Origin: Actinomycetes bacterium
Lineage (GTDB): Bacteria; Actinomycetota; CADDZG01; JAHWKV01
DNA length: 46,525 nucleotides
Assembly: GCA_029263075.1 (NCBI GenBank)
Contig: JAJCYE010000046.1
Location: 1 to 46,525 of the forward strand
Direction: 5' to 3'
Both the position numbers and the translations under genes were made by a program. Each line of letters opens with the position of its first letter. The stretch's first letter is position 1. The notes below the pieces were generated by a model, which was not told the origin of the DNA, searched no databases, and saw nothing but the letters and a program-made list of their open reading frames with translations. This document shows positions 7,652-14,992 of the stretch, one piece after another.

Positions 7652-8343
7652 CCCCAGGCGCCTGGCAGATCGCCACCGTCGTGGGGATCAAGCAGGAGAC
7701 CCACAGCGTCCGCTCGTACCGGCTGAAGCTTGCAGAATGGGTGCCTCACCTGCCGGGCCAGCACTACGACGTCCGCTTGACCGCCCCCGACGGCTACCGG
7801 GCGCAACGTTCCTACTCGGTGGCCTCTTCGCCGCTGGACGCCGGAGAGATCGAGTTGACGGTGGACCGCCTTCCCGACGGTGAAGTCTCCGCCTACTTTC
7901 ACGAGGTGCTGGTGGTCGGGGACCAGATCGAGGTGCGGGGGCCATTCGCCTCCTACTTCGTATGGCGCGGCGAGGAACCGGCGCTCCTGGTGGGCGGGGC
8001 GTCGGGCATCGTCCCGTTGATGTCGATGTTGCGGCACCGCCGGCTCACCTCGCCGGGATCTGCAATGCGTCTGATCTATTCGGTCCGCACCGCCGACGAC
8101 GTGATCTTTGCCGACGAGTTGGGGGAGGAAAGCTTCATCACCTTCAGCCGGCGCCCGCCCGAAGGCTGGATGGGGCATACCGGAAGGATCGACGCCGGCC
8201 TGGTCTCCCGGGCCGCCTTCGGCGAGGGGGTGGCATACGTCTGCGGATCGAACGGATTTGTCGAGACCGCCAGCGGCCTGTTGTTGGATGCGGGATACGG
8301 TCCCCAACAGATCAAAACCGAGCGCTTCGGCCCCACCTCCTAA
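7639..8343 (+). CDS. FAD-binding ferredoxin-NADP reductase-type oxidoreductase
   Basis: A 234-residue protein. I chose TTG 7639, which has GGGAG 8 bases upstream and overlaps the stop of the molybdopterin gene; sequence further upstream in the frame is shadow of that gene. It has the flavin-binding RSYSVAS motif near residue 58, LTVDRLPDGEVSAYFHEV, the NAD(P)-binding GGASGIVPLMSML, and the C-terminal CGSNGFVE. It is a two-domain FNR-like reductase without its own [2Fe-2S] domain. It probably passes electrons between NAD(P)H and the upstream molybdenum protein. The direction and physiological substrate are not visible. Confidence 0.88.
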   Translation: MERLTPGAWQIATVVGIKQETHSVRSYRLKLAEWVPHLPGQHYDVRLTAPDGYRAQRSYSVASSPLDAGEIELTVDRLPDGEVSAYFHEVLVVGDQIEVRGPFASYFVWRGEEPALLVGGASGIVPLMSMLRHRRLTSPGSAMRLIYSVRTADDVIFADELGEESFITFSRRPPEGWMGHTGRIDAGLVSRAAFGEGVAYVCGSNGFVETASGLLLDAGYGPQQIKTERFGPTS

Positions 8344-8366
8344 CTCGCCACGGCGCACCCGGCCCG

Positions 8367-10241
8367 TCAGCTGAGTTGATTTGCCTCTGGAGCGAATTGG
8401 GTTTCGTAGAGTTCGGCGTAGCGGCCCCTCCGGGCCAGCAGAACCTCGTGGGTTCCCCGTTCCGCTACCCGGCCGTCCTCGATCACCAAGATCAGGTCGG
8501 CGTTGCGGATGGTCGACAGGCGGTGGGCGATAACCAGTGCGGTCCGGCCGGCCAGTGCCGTGGCCAGCGCCGCCTGCACCGCGGCTTCGGAGGTGGAATC
8601 CAGGTGCGCAGTTGCCTCGTCCAGGATCACCACCCGGGGGCGGGCCAACAACAGCCGGGCGATGGTCAGGCGCTGCCTCTCACCGCCGGACAGGCGGTAG
8701 CCGCGTTCGCCGATCATGGTATCCAACTGGTCGGGCAGTCCTTCGATCAGGTCGAGCAGGCGGGCCTGGCGAAGGCACTCCCAGATCCGTTCGTCGGTTG
8801 CGTCCGGCCGGGCGAACAGCAGGTTCCCCTTGATGGTGTCGTGAAACAGGTGCCCGTCCTGGGTCACCATGCCCAGCGTCTCCCGCAGGGACTTGAACGA
8901 CAGGTCCCGCACGTCAATTCCCGCAAGCCGAATGGCGCCTTCGTCCACGTCATACAGGCGGGGCGCCAGGGCAGCGATCGTAGATTTTCCGGCGCCCGAC
9001 GAACCGACCAGGGCAACAACCTGTCCCGGCTCCACCCGAAAAGTGACCCCTTTCAGTACCTCCTCGCCGCCCCGAGTGTCCAAAACCGCAACCTCCTCCA
9101 GCGATGCGAGCGAGACCTTGTCGGCCGAGGGGTAGGCGAACCGAACATCGTCGAACTCGAGGGCTACCGGGCCCTCGGGCACCTCCACCGGGTCCGGCTT
9201 CTGGGTGATCAGAGGTTTGACGTCCAGTACCTCGAAGACCCGCTCAAAGCTGACCATCGCAGCCATGACGTCAACCCGGGCGCTGGCCAGGCCGGTCAAC
9301 GGACCGTAGAGCCGGGTGAGCAACAGGGCCATCGTTACCACGGTTCCGGCTTCCAGGCCGCCCTGCAGCGCAAAGTACCCGCCCAAGCCATAGACCAGGG
9401 CTAATGCAAGCGCCGATGCCAGGCCGAGCGCGGAGAGGAAGATCCACTGGGCCATAGCGGTTTTGACGCCGATGTCCCGCACCCGGCTGGCCCTCTCGCC
9501 GAACTCGGCTGCTTCAACGGCCGGCCGGCCGAACAGTTTCACGAGGGTGGCCCCGGGAGCGGAAAAACGTTCGGTCATCTGGGTGGTCATCGCAGAGTTG
9601 TGGTTGGCCGCCTCCCGTTCCAGTCCCGCGATCTTGCGGCCGAACCGGCGGGCGGGGATCACGAATAGGGGCAGCATGGCCAGGGCCAGAGCGGTGATTT
9701 GCCAGGAGTAGTTCAGCATCACGCCCAGGGTCAGCGCCAGAGCGATCGCGTTGCTCACCACCGATGACAGGGTCCAGGTGAAGGCCTGCTGGGCTCCGAT
9801 GACGTCACTGTTCAGCCGGCTCACCAGGGCTCCGGTGCGGGTCCGGGTGAAGAAGGCCAGCGGCATCTGCTGGACATGGTTAAACACGGTTTGCCGCAGG
9901 TCCAGGATCAGCCCTTCGCCGATCTCGGCCGACTGCTTGCGCTCCACGACCCCGTTGACCGCATCCACCACCGCAAGCAGGGCGATGATCATTGCCAGGG
10001 TCACCACGGTGCGGACGCTTCCGTCGTTGACGATGGCGTCCACCACCCGACCGGCCAGGACCGGGGTGGCAACCGTTATGACCGCGCCGAGGGTGCTGAG
10101 GATCACGAAGACGATCAATTTGCGGCGATGGGGCCCGGCGAACTTCACAACCCTGCGGAGGGTGGCCCGGCTTACCGTCTTGCGCTCGTTGCCCTTCATG
10201 GCGCTGTCCAGCGCCATCCACCCACTCATATCAACATCCAT
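8367..10241 (-). CDS. ABC exporter, fused permease and ATPase
   Basis: A 624-residue half-transporter of the MsbA/multidrug type. The N-terminal half has six predicted membrane helices (for example LIVFVILSTLGAVITVATPVLAG and ITALALAMLPLFVIPA). The C-terminal ATPase has Walker A GSSGAGKST, Q-loop VTQDGHLF, signature LSGGERQRL, Walker B VVILDEA and the H-loop AHRLST. The first in-frame start is ATG 10241, since a TGA lies three codons upstream. It probably works as a dimer exporting a lipid, drug or peptide. The roughly 290-base leader contains a promoter, an intrinsic terminator and tandem repeats, so it may be controlled by attenuation. Confidence 0.93.
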   Translation of the reverse strand: MDVDMSGWMALDSAMKGNERKTVSRATLRRVVKFAGPHRRKLIVFVILSTLGAVITVATPVLAGRVVDAIVNDGSVRTVVTLAMIIALLAVVDAVNGVVERKQSAEIGEGLILDLRQTVFNHVQQMPLAFFTRTRTGALVSRLNSDVIGAQQAFTWTLSSVVSNAIALALTLGVMLNYSWQITALALAMLPLFVIPARRFGRKIAGLEREAANHNSAMTTQMTERFSAPGATLVKLFGRPAVEAAEFGERASRVRDIGVKTAMAQWIFLSALGLASALALALVYGLGGYFALQGGLEAGTVVTMALLLTRLYGPLTGLASARVDVMAAMVSFERVFEVLDVKPLITQKPDPVEVPEGPVALEFDDVRFAYPSADKVSLASLEEVAVLDTRGGEEVLKGVTFRVEPGQVVALVGSSGAGKSTIAALAPRLYDVDEGAIRLAGIDVRDLSFKSLRETLGMVTQDGHLFHDTIKGNLLFARPDATDERIWECLRQARLLDLIEGLPDQLDTMIGERGYRLSGGERQRLTIARLLLARPRVVILDEATAHLDSTSEAAVQAALATALAGRTALVIAHRLSTIRNADLILVIEDGRVAERGTHEVLLARRGRYAELYETQFAPEANQLS

Positions 10242-10258
10242 CGGCCATCACCGCCCTT

Positions 10259-10300
10259 TGATTTCGTCGCCCTGATTGCGTCGCCCTGATTGCGTCGCCC
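10259..10300. repeat. Three 14-base tandem repeats
   Basis: The unit TGATT(T/G)CGTCGCCC occurs three times head to tail at 10259-10272, 10273-10286 and 10287-10300; the first copy differs by one base. The array lies just upstream of the ABC exporter start. It could be a multi-site operator, an RNA element, or slippage product. Confidence 0.9.
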
Positions 10301-10411
10301 GTTGCGCCCAACCCGCCTCCTGGGTAATCGAGGAGCGGGAGGATGTCGAAAGGGCGTTAAATCGGCGGGCCGGGACGCCGGGTTTTCAATGGCTGTGGGT
10401 CCAATCAGACC

Positions 10412-10453
10412 CCAGAAATAAGAAGGGCCGCTTGCACAGGCAAGCGACCCTTC
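10412..10453 (-). terminator. Intrinsic terminator in the exporter leader
   Basis: Arms 10440-10453 and 10422-10435 form a 14-pair stem when read on the minus strand, where the single odd pair is G-U (it would be C-A on the plus strand). The loop is 4 bases, and the tail CTTATTTCT follows. The G-U pair and T-rich tail show it is meant for minus-strand transcripts. It lies about 120 bases after the predicted start at 10534 and 170 bases before the exporter gene. Confidence 0.7.
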
Positions 10454-10534
10454 GTTCGCAGGTCACCATGGCGTGTGACTCTGCTTTTCTCTTCGTTCCC
10501 GTTGGAAGTCGGCTCCAGTGAGGGTCAGAGAGGA
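10412..10534 (-). ncRNA. Candidate attenuated leader or small RNA
   Basis: Between the minus-strand promoter (start about 10534) and the terminator ending about 10412 there is a transcript of about 120 bases. A segment near its 5' end, GACCCU, is complementary to AGGGUC in the 5' arm of the terminator, so an alternative antiterminator pairing is possible. A small frame starting at ATG 10470 runs through the terminator (about 27 codons). It is either a stand-alone small RNA or the regulated leader of the ABC exporter. Confidence 0.45.
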
Positions 10535-10540
10535 TGGTGC

Positions 10541-10569
10541 ATCTTAGGAATATATTAGAAGGTCGTCAA
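10541..10569 (-). promoter_or_regulatory. Sigma-70-type promoter, minus strand
   Basis: On the minus strand, -35 TTGACG (10569-10564), a spacer of exactly 17 bases, and -10 TAAGAT (10546-10541). It drives the leader of the ABC exporter or a small RNA. Its -35 box overlaps the first AAGGTCGT direct repeat. Confidence 0.65.
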
Positions 10570-10582
10570 GTCACAAGGTCGT
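10559..10582. repeat. Paired AAGGTCGT direct repeats, possible operator
   Basis: AAGGTCGT occurs at 10559-10566 and 10575-10582, starting 16 bases apart, between two divergent promoters and overlapping the -35 of the minus-strand one. This is a plausible site for the adjacent ArsR protein, though ArsR sites are usually inverted repeats. Confidence 0.35.
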
Positions 10583-10592
10583 AAAGTTCGCT

Positions 10593-10622
10593 TTCGACTC
10601 TGTCAAATTCGGGGAGTATAAT
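10593..10622 (+). promoter_or_regulatory. Promoter of arsR-family gene
   Basis: A perfect -10 box TATAAT at 10617-10622 with a -35-like TTCGAC at 10593-10598 (18-base spacer). The predicted start near 10629 gives a short leader of about 25 bases before TTG 10654. Confidence 0.6.
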
Positions 10623-10653
10623 CTCAGCCAATCGCGCCGGCGCGTGGAGGTTC

Positions 10654-11037
10654 TTGGAGGACACTAAGATTCCCCGTCCCATCTACCAGGTCAGAGCCGA
10701 ATTGTTCCGCACCCTGGCTCATCCCGCACGTATCCAGGTGTTGGAGTTGCTCCGCGATGGGGAGCGCACGGTGAGCGAACTGATTCCCGGCGTAGGCCTG
10801 GAACCCTCGCACCTTTCGCAGCACCTCGGGACCCTTCGCCGGGCGAATATCGTCCAAACCCGCAAGAGAGGATCCTCGGTTCTCTATAAAGTTTCCGATC
10901 CCCGGGTCTTTGACCTGCTGGAGGTTGCCAAAGATGTCATTGCCGCCTCGCTGAGTGAAGCCCGCGAGATCTTGACGGCGTTGGAACACCCCGACCTGGC
11001 TGAGGCTTCCCCGGCCTCGCCGCCAACCGAGCCCTAG
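10654..11037 (+). CDS. ArsR-family winged-helix transcription regulator
   Basis: A 127-residue regulator starting at TTG 10654, with GGAGG only 3 bases before. The winged helix-turn-helix is clear: FRTLAHPARIQVLELLRDGE, recognition helix EPSHLSQHLGTLRRANIV, and the wing RKRGSSVLYKVSDPRV. The metal-site Cys pair of classic ArsR/SmtB proteins is absent, so it may sense something other than a thiophilic metal. The C-terminal tail is Ala/Pro-rich. It lies 102 bases upstream of the hydrogenase small subunit gene on the same strand, and a second ArsR-like gene follows that subunit. Confidence 0.9.
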   Translation: MEDTKIPRPIYQVRAELFRTLAHPARIQVLELLRDGERTVSELIPGVGLEPSHLSQHLGTLRRANIVQTRKRGSSVLYKVSDPRVFDLLEVAKDVIAASLSEAREILTALEHPDLAEASPASPPTEP

Positions 11038-11139
11038 GCCCGTGTCCGAGCGGCCGCCAGCTTGCTGGATCAGGGCGCACTCAGGCCGGAAAGAGTCCCG
11101 TACTCCCAGCGCCGAGGCGGCATGCTTTTCGCCTGATGG

Positions 11140-12738
11140 ATGCCCGGGGGTACCGGACTGCCTGTAGAGTTCGCACCCGCCCAACAACGCACCGAGCGCA
11201 TGGCTATCCACGCGCTCTGGATGACGGCGGCGCTGAGTTGCGACGGTGACTCCTTTTCTATGACCGCGGCGACCAGCCCGAGCATCGAGGACCTGGTACA
11301 GGGCATCGTCCCCGGCATGCCCCGCCTGCTCCTGCACCACCCGCTGTTGGCTTTCGAGAACGGTCAGGAGTTCATGACGGCGTGGTTCGACGCCGCGGAA
11401 GGCAAGCTGGACCCCTTCATCCTTGTGGTCGAGGGGTCGATTCCCAACGAACAGTTGAGCGGTGAAGGGTACTGGGCGGGCCTGGGGTCGGACCCCGAAA
11501 CCGGCCAGCCCATACCAACCACGGAGTGGATCAGCCTGCTGGCGGCCAGGGCCGCGGCCGTGGTGGCCGTGGGTACCTGCGCAACCTACGGTGGTGTGCC
11601 GGCGATGAAAGGTAACCCCACCGGCGCGATGGGCCTGCCCGACTATCTGGGTTGGGAGTGGAAGTCGAAGGAGGGCGTCCCCATCGTCTGTATCCCCGGG
11701 TGTCCAGCGCAGCCGGACAACATCACCGAAACCATCCTCTACCTGACCCTGATGTTGTCCGGCAAAGCTCCGGCGATCGAATTGGACGACTCCCTTAGAC
11801 CGAAGTGGCTGTTTAACCGGACGGTCCACGAGAACTGCAACCGTGCGGCCTTCTACGAGCAGGGGGAGTTTGCGACCGAGTACGGATCGCGCAAATGTAT
11901 GGTCAAGCTGGGGTGTAAGGGTCCTGTTGTGAAGTGCAACGTCGGCCAGCGGGGCTGGGTTAGGGGCCGGGGTGGTTGTCCGAACGTCGGTGGCATCTGC
12001 ATCGGATGCACCATGCCGGGCTTTCCCGACAAGTTCCTGCCCTTCATGGATGCGGCTCTGCCGGTAAGGGTCTCTGCCAACGTCGCCCGGTTCACCTACG
12101 GGCCGGTGCTCAGGATCATGAGGGGCCGCTCCATGATCAAGGCTTCCCGCATACCGGATCGGGATCGTCAGGTGCTGACCACCGCCCGCCCGGCGCCCAG
12201 GTGGGATCCGCCCATCCCCAAACCGAGCCCAGCATACGAGGCCTACGAGGTCTCCGGACGAGCGGCCCGGCGCTACCGGGTCGGCGCTGGTGAGCAGGTG
12301 CGGGTGGAGGTGCACGGGGACCGCGTGTTCTTGGGCTGGACCACAGCCTTGGACGCGGCCGCCTGGCTGGAAACCTTGCACGACTTCGTAGGGGTAAAGG
12401 GAAACGCATTGGGCCTGATCATCCCGGCCTCCGGCAACGACATTCGGGGGGACCTCACCTGGCGCGAAACCAGGTCGTGGCTGGAGGCAGCCACCGTCCA
12501 GCCTCACCTGGTGCGGGTGGACCTGGGGGCGTTAAGCCTGCACTGGACGGGTGGGGGCGCCGATACTGCCGATGGCAACGAGGCGACGGTGAGTTCGCCG
12601 GCCTTTGACGTCTCCCGATTTACCAGCCTGCTCAATGCCAGCGCCACGCCGGGGATCGTAGCCCGCTGCGATGCGATCCTCCGGGACGCTCGGCTGATCC
12701 GGCGCTGGAGCCCCGAGGGCTACACCGAGGCCGACTGA
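11140..12738 (+). CDS. hhyS: Group 1h-type [NiFe]-hydrogenase small subunit with C-terminal extension
   Basis: A 532-residue protein. Residues about 20-350 match the actinobacterial high-affinity (group 1h/5) hydrogenase small subunit. SCDGDS near residue 34 has Asp where other groups have the second proximal-cluster Cys. The block CATYGGVPAMKGNPTGAMG, then PGCPAQPDNITETILYL and the Cys-rich CMVKLGCKGP, GGCPNVGGICIGCTMPGFP provide the other cluster ligands. Known enzymes oxidise atmospheric H2 together with a large subunit. Residues about 365-532 are an extra domain that I do not recognise. No large subunit or maturation gene is in the window, which is unusual. The start could also be Met21. 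Confidence 0.88.
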   Translation: MPGGTGLPVEFAPAQQRTERMAIHALWMTAALSCDGDSFSMTAATSPSIEDLVQGIVPGMPRLLLHHPLLAFENGQEFMTAWFDAAEGKLDPFILVVEGSIPNEQLSGEGYWAGLGSDPETGQPIPTTEWISLLAARAAAVVAVGTCATYGGVPAMKGNPTGAMGLPDYLGWEWKSKEGVPIVCIPGCPAQPDNITETILYLTLMLSGKAPAIELDDSLRPKWLFNRTVHENCNRAAFYEQGEFATEYGSRKCMVKLGCKGPVVKCNVGQRGWVRGRGGCPNVGGICIGCTMPGFPDKFLPFMDAALPVRVSANVARFTYGPVLRIMRGRSMIKASRIPDRDRQVLTTARPAPRWDPPIPKPSPAYEAYEVSGRAARRYRVGAGEQVRVEVHGDRVFLGWTTALDAAAWLETLHDFVGVKGNALGLIIPASGNDIRGDLTWRETRSWLEAATVQPHLVRVDLGALSLHWTGGGADTADGNEATVSSPAFDVSRFTSLLNASATPGIVARCDAILRDARLIRRWSPEGYTEAD

Positions 12739-12817
12739 CTGTCCGAAATATTTCAAGGTGGTCGCGAAGAATTCTGGGTGCCTCCAGCCCGCGCCCCGTA
12801 GTCGCGAGGGCTAAGAT

Positions 12818-13192
12818 GTGGCGATGATCGGCACACCGGATGGCGCAGAGATTCTTGGGCACCCCGCCCGCGGGGTTCAAAGTGATCGGCTCGCTGAATT
12901 GTTCGGCCTGCTCAGCGATCAGGTCCGAGCCGAAATTCTCTATGCGTTGAGAGACGCCGGCGAGATCTCCCTCGACGATCTCAGCAGCGGGACCGGCGTG
13001 TCTCCCACCCGCCTGACGGAGGCCCTCCGGGTGCTCCGCAACGCCAGGGTGATCAACAGCCGCAAGACAGAGGAAGCCGTGATGTTCGAACTTCGCGGCG
13101 AGCACGTCCGTCGCCTGCTGGAAGTCGCAAGCGTCTCATCGGCGGGATGGCGGCATTGGTTCAAAGGCTTGGACGCCTCCCGGTCCGCTTAG
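12818..13192 (+). CDS. ArsR-like winged-helix regulator
   Basis: A 124-residue protein starting at GTG 12818, with GAGGG 8 bases upstream; ATG 12824 is two codons further. The helix-turn-helix is visible as LFGLLSDQVRAEILYALRDAG, EISLDDLSSGTGVSPTRLTE and ALRVLRNARVINSRKTEEAV, followed by a wing strand MFELRGEHV. It resembles the first ArsR protein in layout but is divergent. It lies 79 bases after the hydrogenase subunit gene on the same strand. It may regulate that gene; its signal is unknown. Confidence 0.8.
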   Translation: MAMIGTPDGAEILGHPARGVQSDRLAELFGLLSDQVRAEILYALRDAGEISLDDLSSGTGVSPTRLTEALRVLRNARVINSRKTEEAVMFELRGEHVRRLLEVASVSSAGWRHWFKGLDASRSA

Positions 13193-13204
13193 CGGACCCC
13201 GGCC

Positions 13205-14890
13205 TCAGACGCAGTTCACTCCCTCGGCGGGACGGTAGAGCGCGTTCACCCGGTCCACCTTGGTCGTCTGGTCCGCTACGAACGTGATTGTCCGCTCGGT
13301 GCGGACCAACTTGCACGGACCTCGCGGCACCTCGGTTTGGCCGGTCTGCTCCGCCTCAGCCCACTTTGTGGAGTAAAGGCTCACGGTGATGCTGGAACGG
13401 GTGTAGGTGGGCCAGATCAAAATCGGATAAGGGCTGGGGTTGCGGATTTGAAGGTCGGGCTTGGGAAACGACAGGGTTGCCTCCCGCCCATACGGATAAC
13501 GTGAGATGTAAAGGCTGTGGGACTGGTATTCCGGAAACTCCAGCCCTGCGAAGAACGCGGCGTTAAAAATGGTCGTCGCAAATTGGGAAATCCCGCCGCC
13601 TACCGACTCGGCGAACTTCCCGTCTTCGATCACATGGTCGACCACAAAACCGTTCTCCGCCGTTCGTCGCCCGACGAAGTTGTTGATCGAGAAAGTCTCG
13701 CCGGGTTTGATCACCTGGCCCCTGATCAAATCTGCGATCAGGTGGATGTTGGTTACCCGCGGCTGGCCGGCGGCGTGGTTGGTGGTGAAGGTGCCCACCT
13801 GCTCGTTTATTCCCGACAGCGACAGTTGAGCTGCGGTCACCTTGGGAGGGATATCCACCACGGGCAGTTCCACCGGCCCGGGCTCTGGTGACGTGAGAGC
13901 CGCCTCGATGATTTCTCCGGCGGTGTCGGCGCAACAGCCAAGTCCGGGGACTCCCGGAGTGATGATGACGGCGTTGTTCACCACGTCGTAAGCGGCGTCT
14001 TTGGGGATTGGGTTCGGCTCGTCCAGCAGTTTGCGAACGCCGGCGGTGGCTGCTTTGTGATCGACCTTGAGGACGAGCCCGTCCTCCGTGGCCCGGGACC
14101 CCAGCCACTGTCGCAGGGTGGCGGCCGGGATGGTGGACGCTTGCTCGCCGGCCTTGACGTCCAGTCCGGTAGCCGTCAGGCGTTCACCATGGGTCGCCAG
14201 CGTTCGGGCGTCCTCCATGCTGAATCGGGGCGCCACCTCGCCTCGGTCAACCTTGACCTCGATAGGGAGGCCTTTGGCCGCGGCATCGGGAAGATTCGTT
14301 ATCACCTGGGCGGCGTCTATTCCGGTTCCCGGTTTGCCTTCAACCGGCTCCAGGCCGCCTTCGGCATCCCGGATGGACGGTTCGGTCGGTGCCGTGCGGG
14401 GTCCCGGGTCCTTCTCGGAGACCACCCGGTACACGGACTTCTCGTCGAGGGTTATTCGAACCGGGGCGTTGCGGGCTGTAAAGAAGGACTGCAGCCATCC
14501 AAAGATCCTGGCGGGAACCGAACCCGCGCTCTCAAGGTTCAACGTATCGGTAACCGTCGGCTCGACCTGCAGTGCGAGGCCGAGATCTTCGGTAGTCGTG
14601 ATGAATCCGCCCTGGGGCGCGTTGACCTTGACCTGGGCCTTAGCGTACTCGGCCGCCACCTGAGAGGCGACGACGGAGAGTTCGTCGTGGTTCATCCCGC
14701 CAACGGGTCTGCCCGCCAGCGCCACGCTGCGGGCGACCCTGCCGTTCTGCCCTCCATCGAGGGACCAGGCGATGACTACGGCGCAGCCCGTCAGCACCAG
14801 GAACCCAGCACCGAACAGGACCTTTCGGCCCGCCCCACGTGAACGGCTGTGATGTCCCCGGCTTCTTTGCATAGACAGTTGGGTGGCCAC
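13205..14890 (-). CDS. VanW family protein with putative peptidoglycan-binding domains
   Basis: A 561-residue protein starting at GTG 14890; Met7 (ATG 14872) is an alternative, and neither has a good ribosome site. An N-terminal membrane anchor follows a basic stretch (KVLFGAGFLVLTGCAVVIAW). Residues about 50-320 contain two repeats like the PG_binding_4 domain that precedes VanW. The VanW domain is residues about 360-500, with TNIHLIADLIRGQVIKPGE, FSINNFVGRR, GGGISQFATTIFNAAFFAG and SHSLYISRYPYGREATL. It is probably an extracytoplasmic cell-wall protein; the enzymatic role of VanW remains unclear. It is convergent with the ArsR-like gene, with 12 bases between them. Confidence 0.9.
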   Translation of the reverse strand: MATQLSMQRSRGHHSRSRGAGRKVLFGAGFLVLTGCAVVIAWSLDGGQNGRVARSVALAGRPVGGMNHDELSVVASQVAAEYAKAQVKVNAPQGGFITTTEDLGLALQVEPTVTDTLNLESAGSVPARIFGWLQSFFTARNAPVRITLDEKSVYRVVSEKDPGPRTAPTEPSIRDAEGGLEPVEGKPGTGIDAAQVITNLPDAAAKGLPIEVKVDRGEVAPRFSMEDARTLATHGERLTATGLDVKAGEQASTIPAATLRQWLGSRATEDGLVLKVDHKAATAGVRKLLDEPNPIPKDAAYDVVNNAVIITPGVPGLGCCADTAGEIIEAALTSPEPGPVELPVVDIPPKVTAAQLSLSGINEQVGTFTTNHAAGQPRVTNIHLIADLIRGQVIKPGETFSINNFVGRRTAENGFVVDHVIEDGKFAESVGGGISQFATTIFNAAFFAGLEFPEYQSHSLYISRYPYGREATLSFPKPDLQIRNPSPYPILIWPTYTRSSITVSLYSTKWAEAEQTGQTEVPRGPCKLVRTERTITFVADQTTKVDRVNALYRPAEGVNCV

Positions 14891-14992
14891 GCTTAAGGCC
14901 GCACCCGAACTTCAACGGTACACCGGAAATCTGAACATACGAATCAGGGCGCTACGAGGTCTGTTCCGCCCGGCCGGAGTGCGGGAGAGCGC

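Larger units (their letters stand above)
10242..10653. other. 412-base intergenic region with divergent promoters and structured leader
   Basis: No protein gene is supported here. From left to right it holds three 14-base tandem repeats (10259-10300), a minus-strand intrinsic terminator (10412-10453), a minus-strand sigma-70-type promoter (10541-10569), a pair of AAGGTCGT direct repeats (10559-10566 and 10575-10582), and the plus-strand arsR promoter (-10 at 10617-10622). Confidence 0.7.

Noticed and set aside
7962-9404. A 480-codon plus-strand frame opposite the ABC exporter
   Set aside because: It overlaps the flavin reductase in another frame and the exporter antisense; its composition is typical of a shadow frame.
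10276-10521. An 81-codon plus-strand frame in the exporter/arsR intergenic region
   Set aside because: It runs through the tandem repeats and the terminator, has no ribosome site, and conflicts with the leader structure.
10624-12507. A 627-codon open frame on the minus strand opposite the hydrogenase subunit
   Set aside because: It is the antisense of a gene with clear iron-sulfur motifs. Its translation is Arg/Gly/Pro-rich with no recognisable domain, as expected for a shadow frame in GC-rich DNA.
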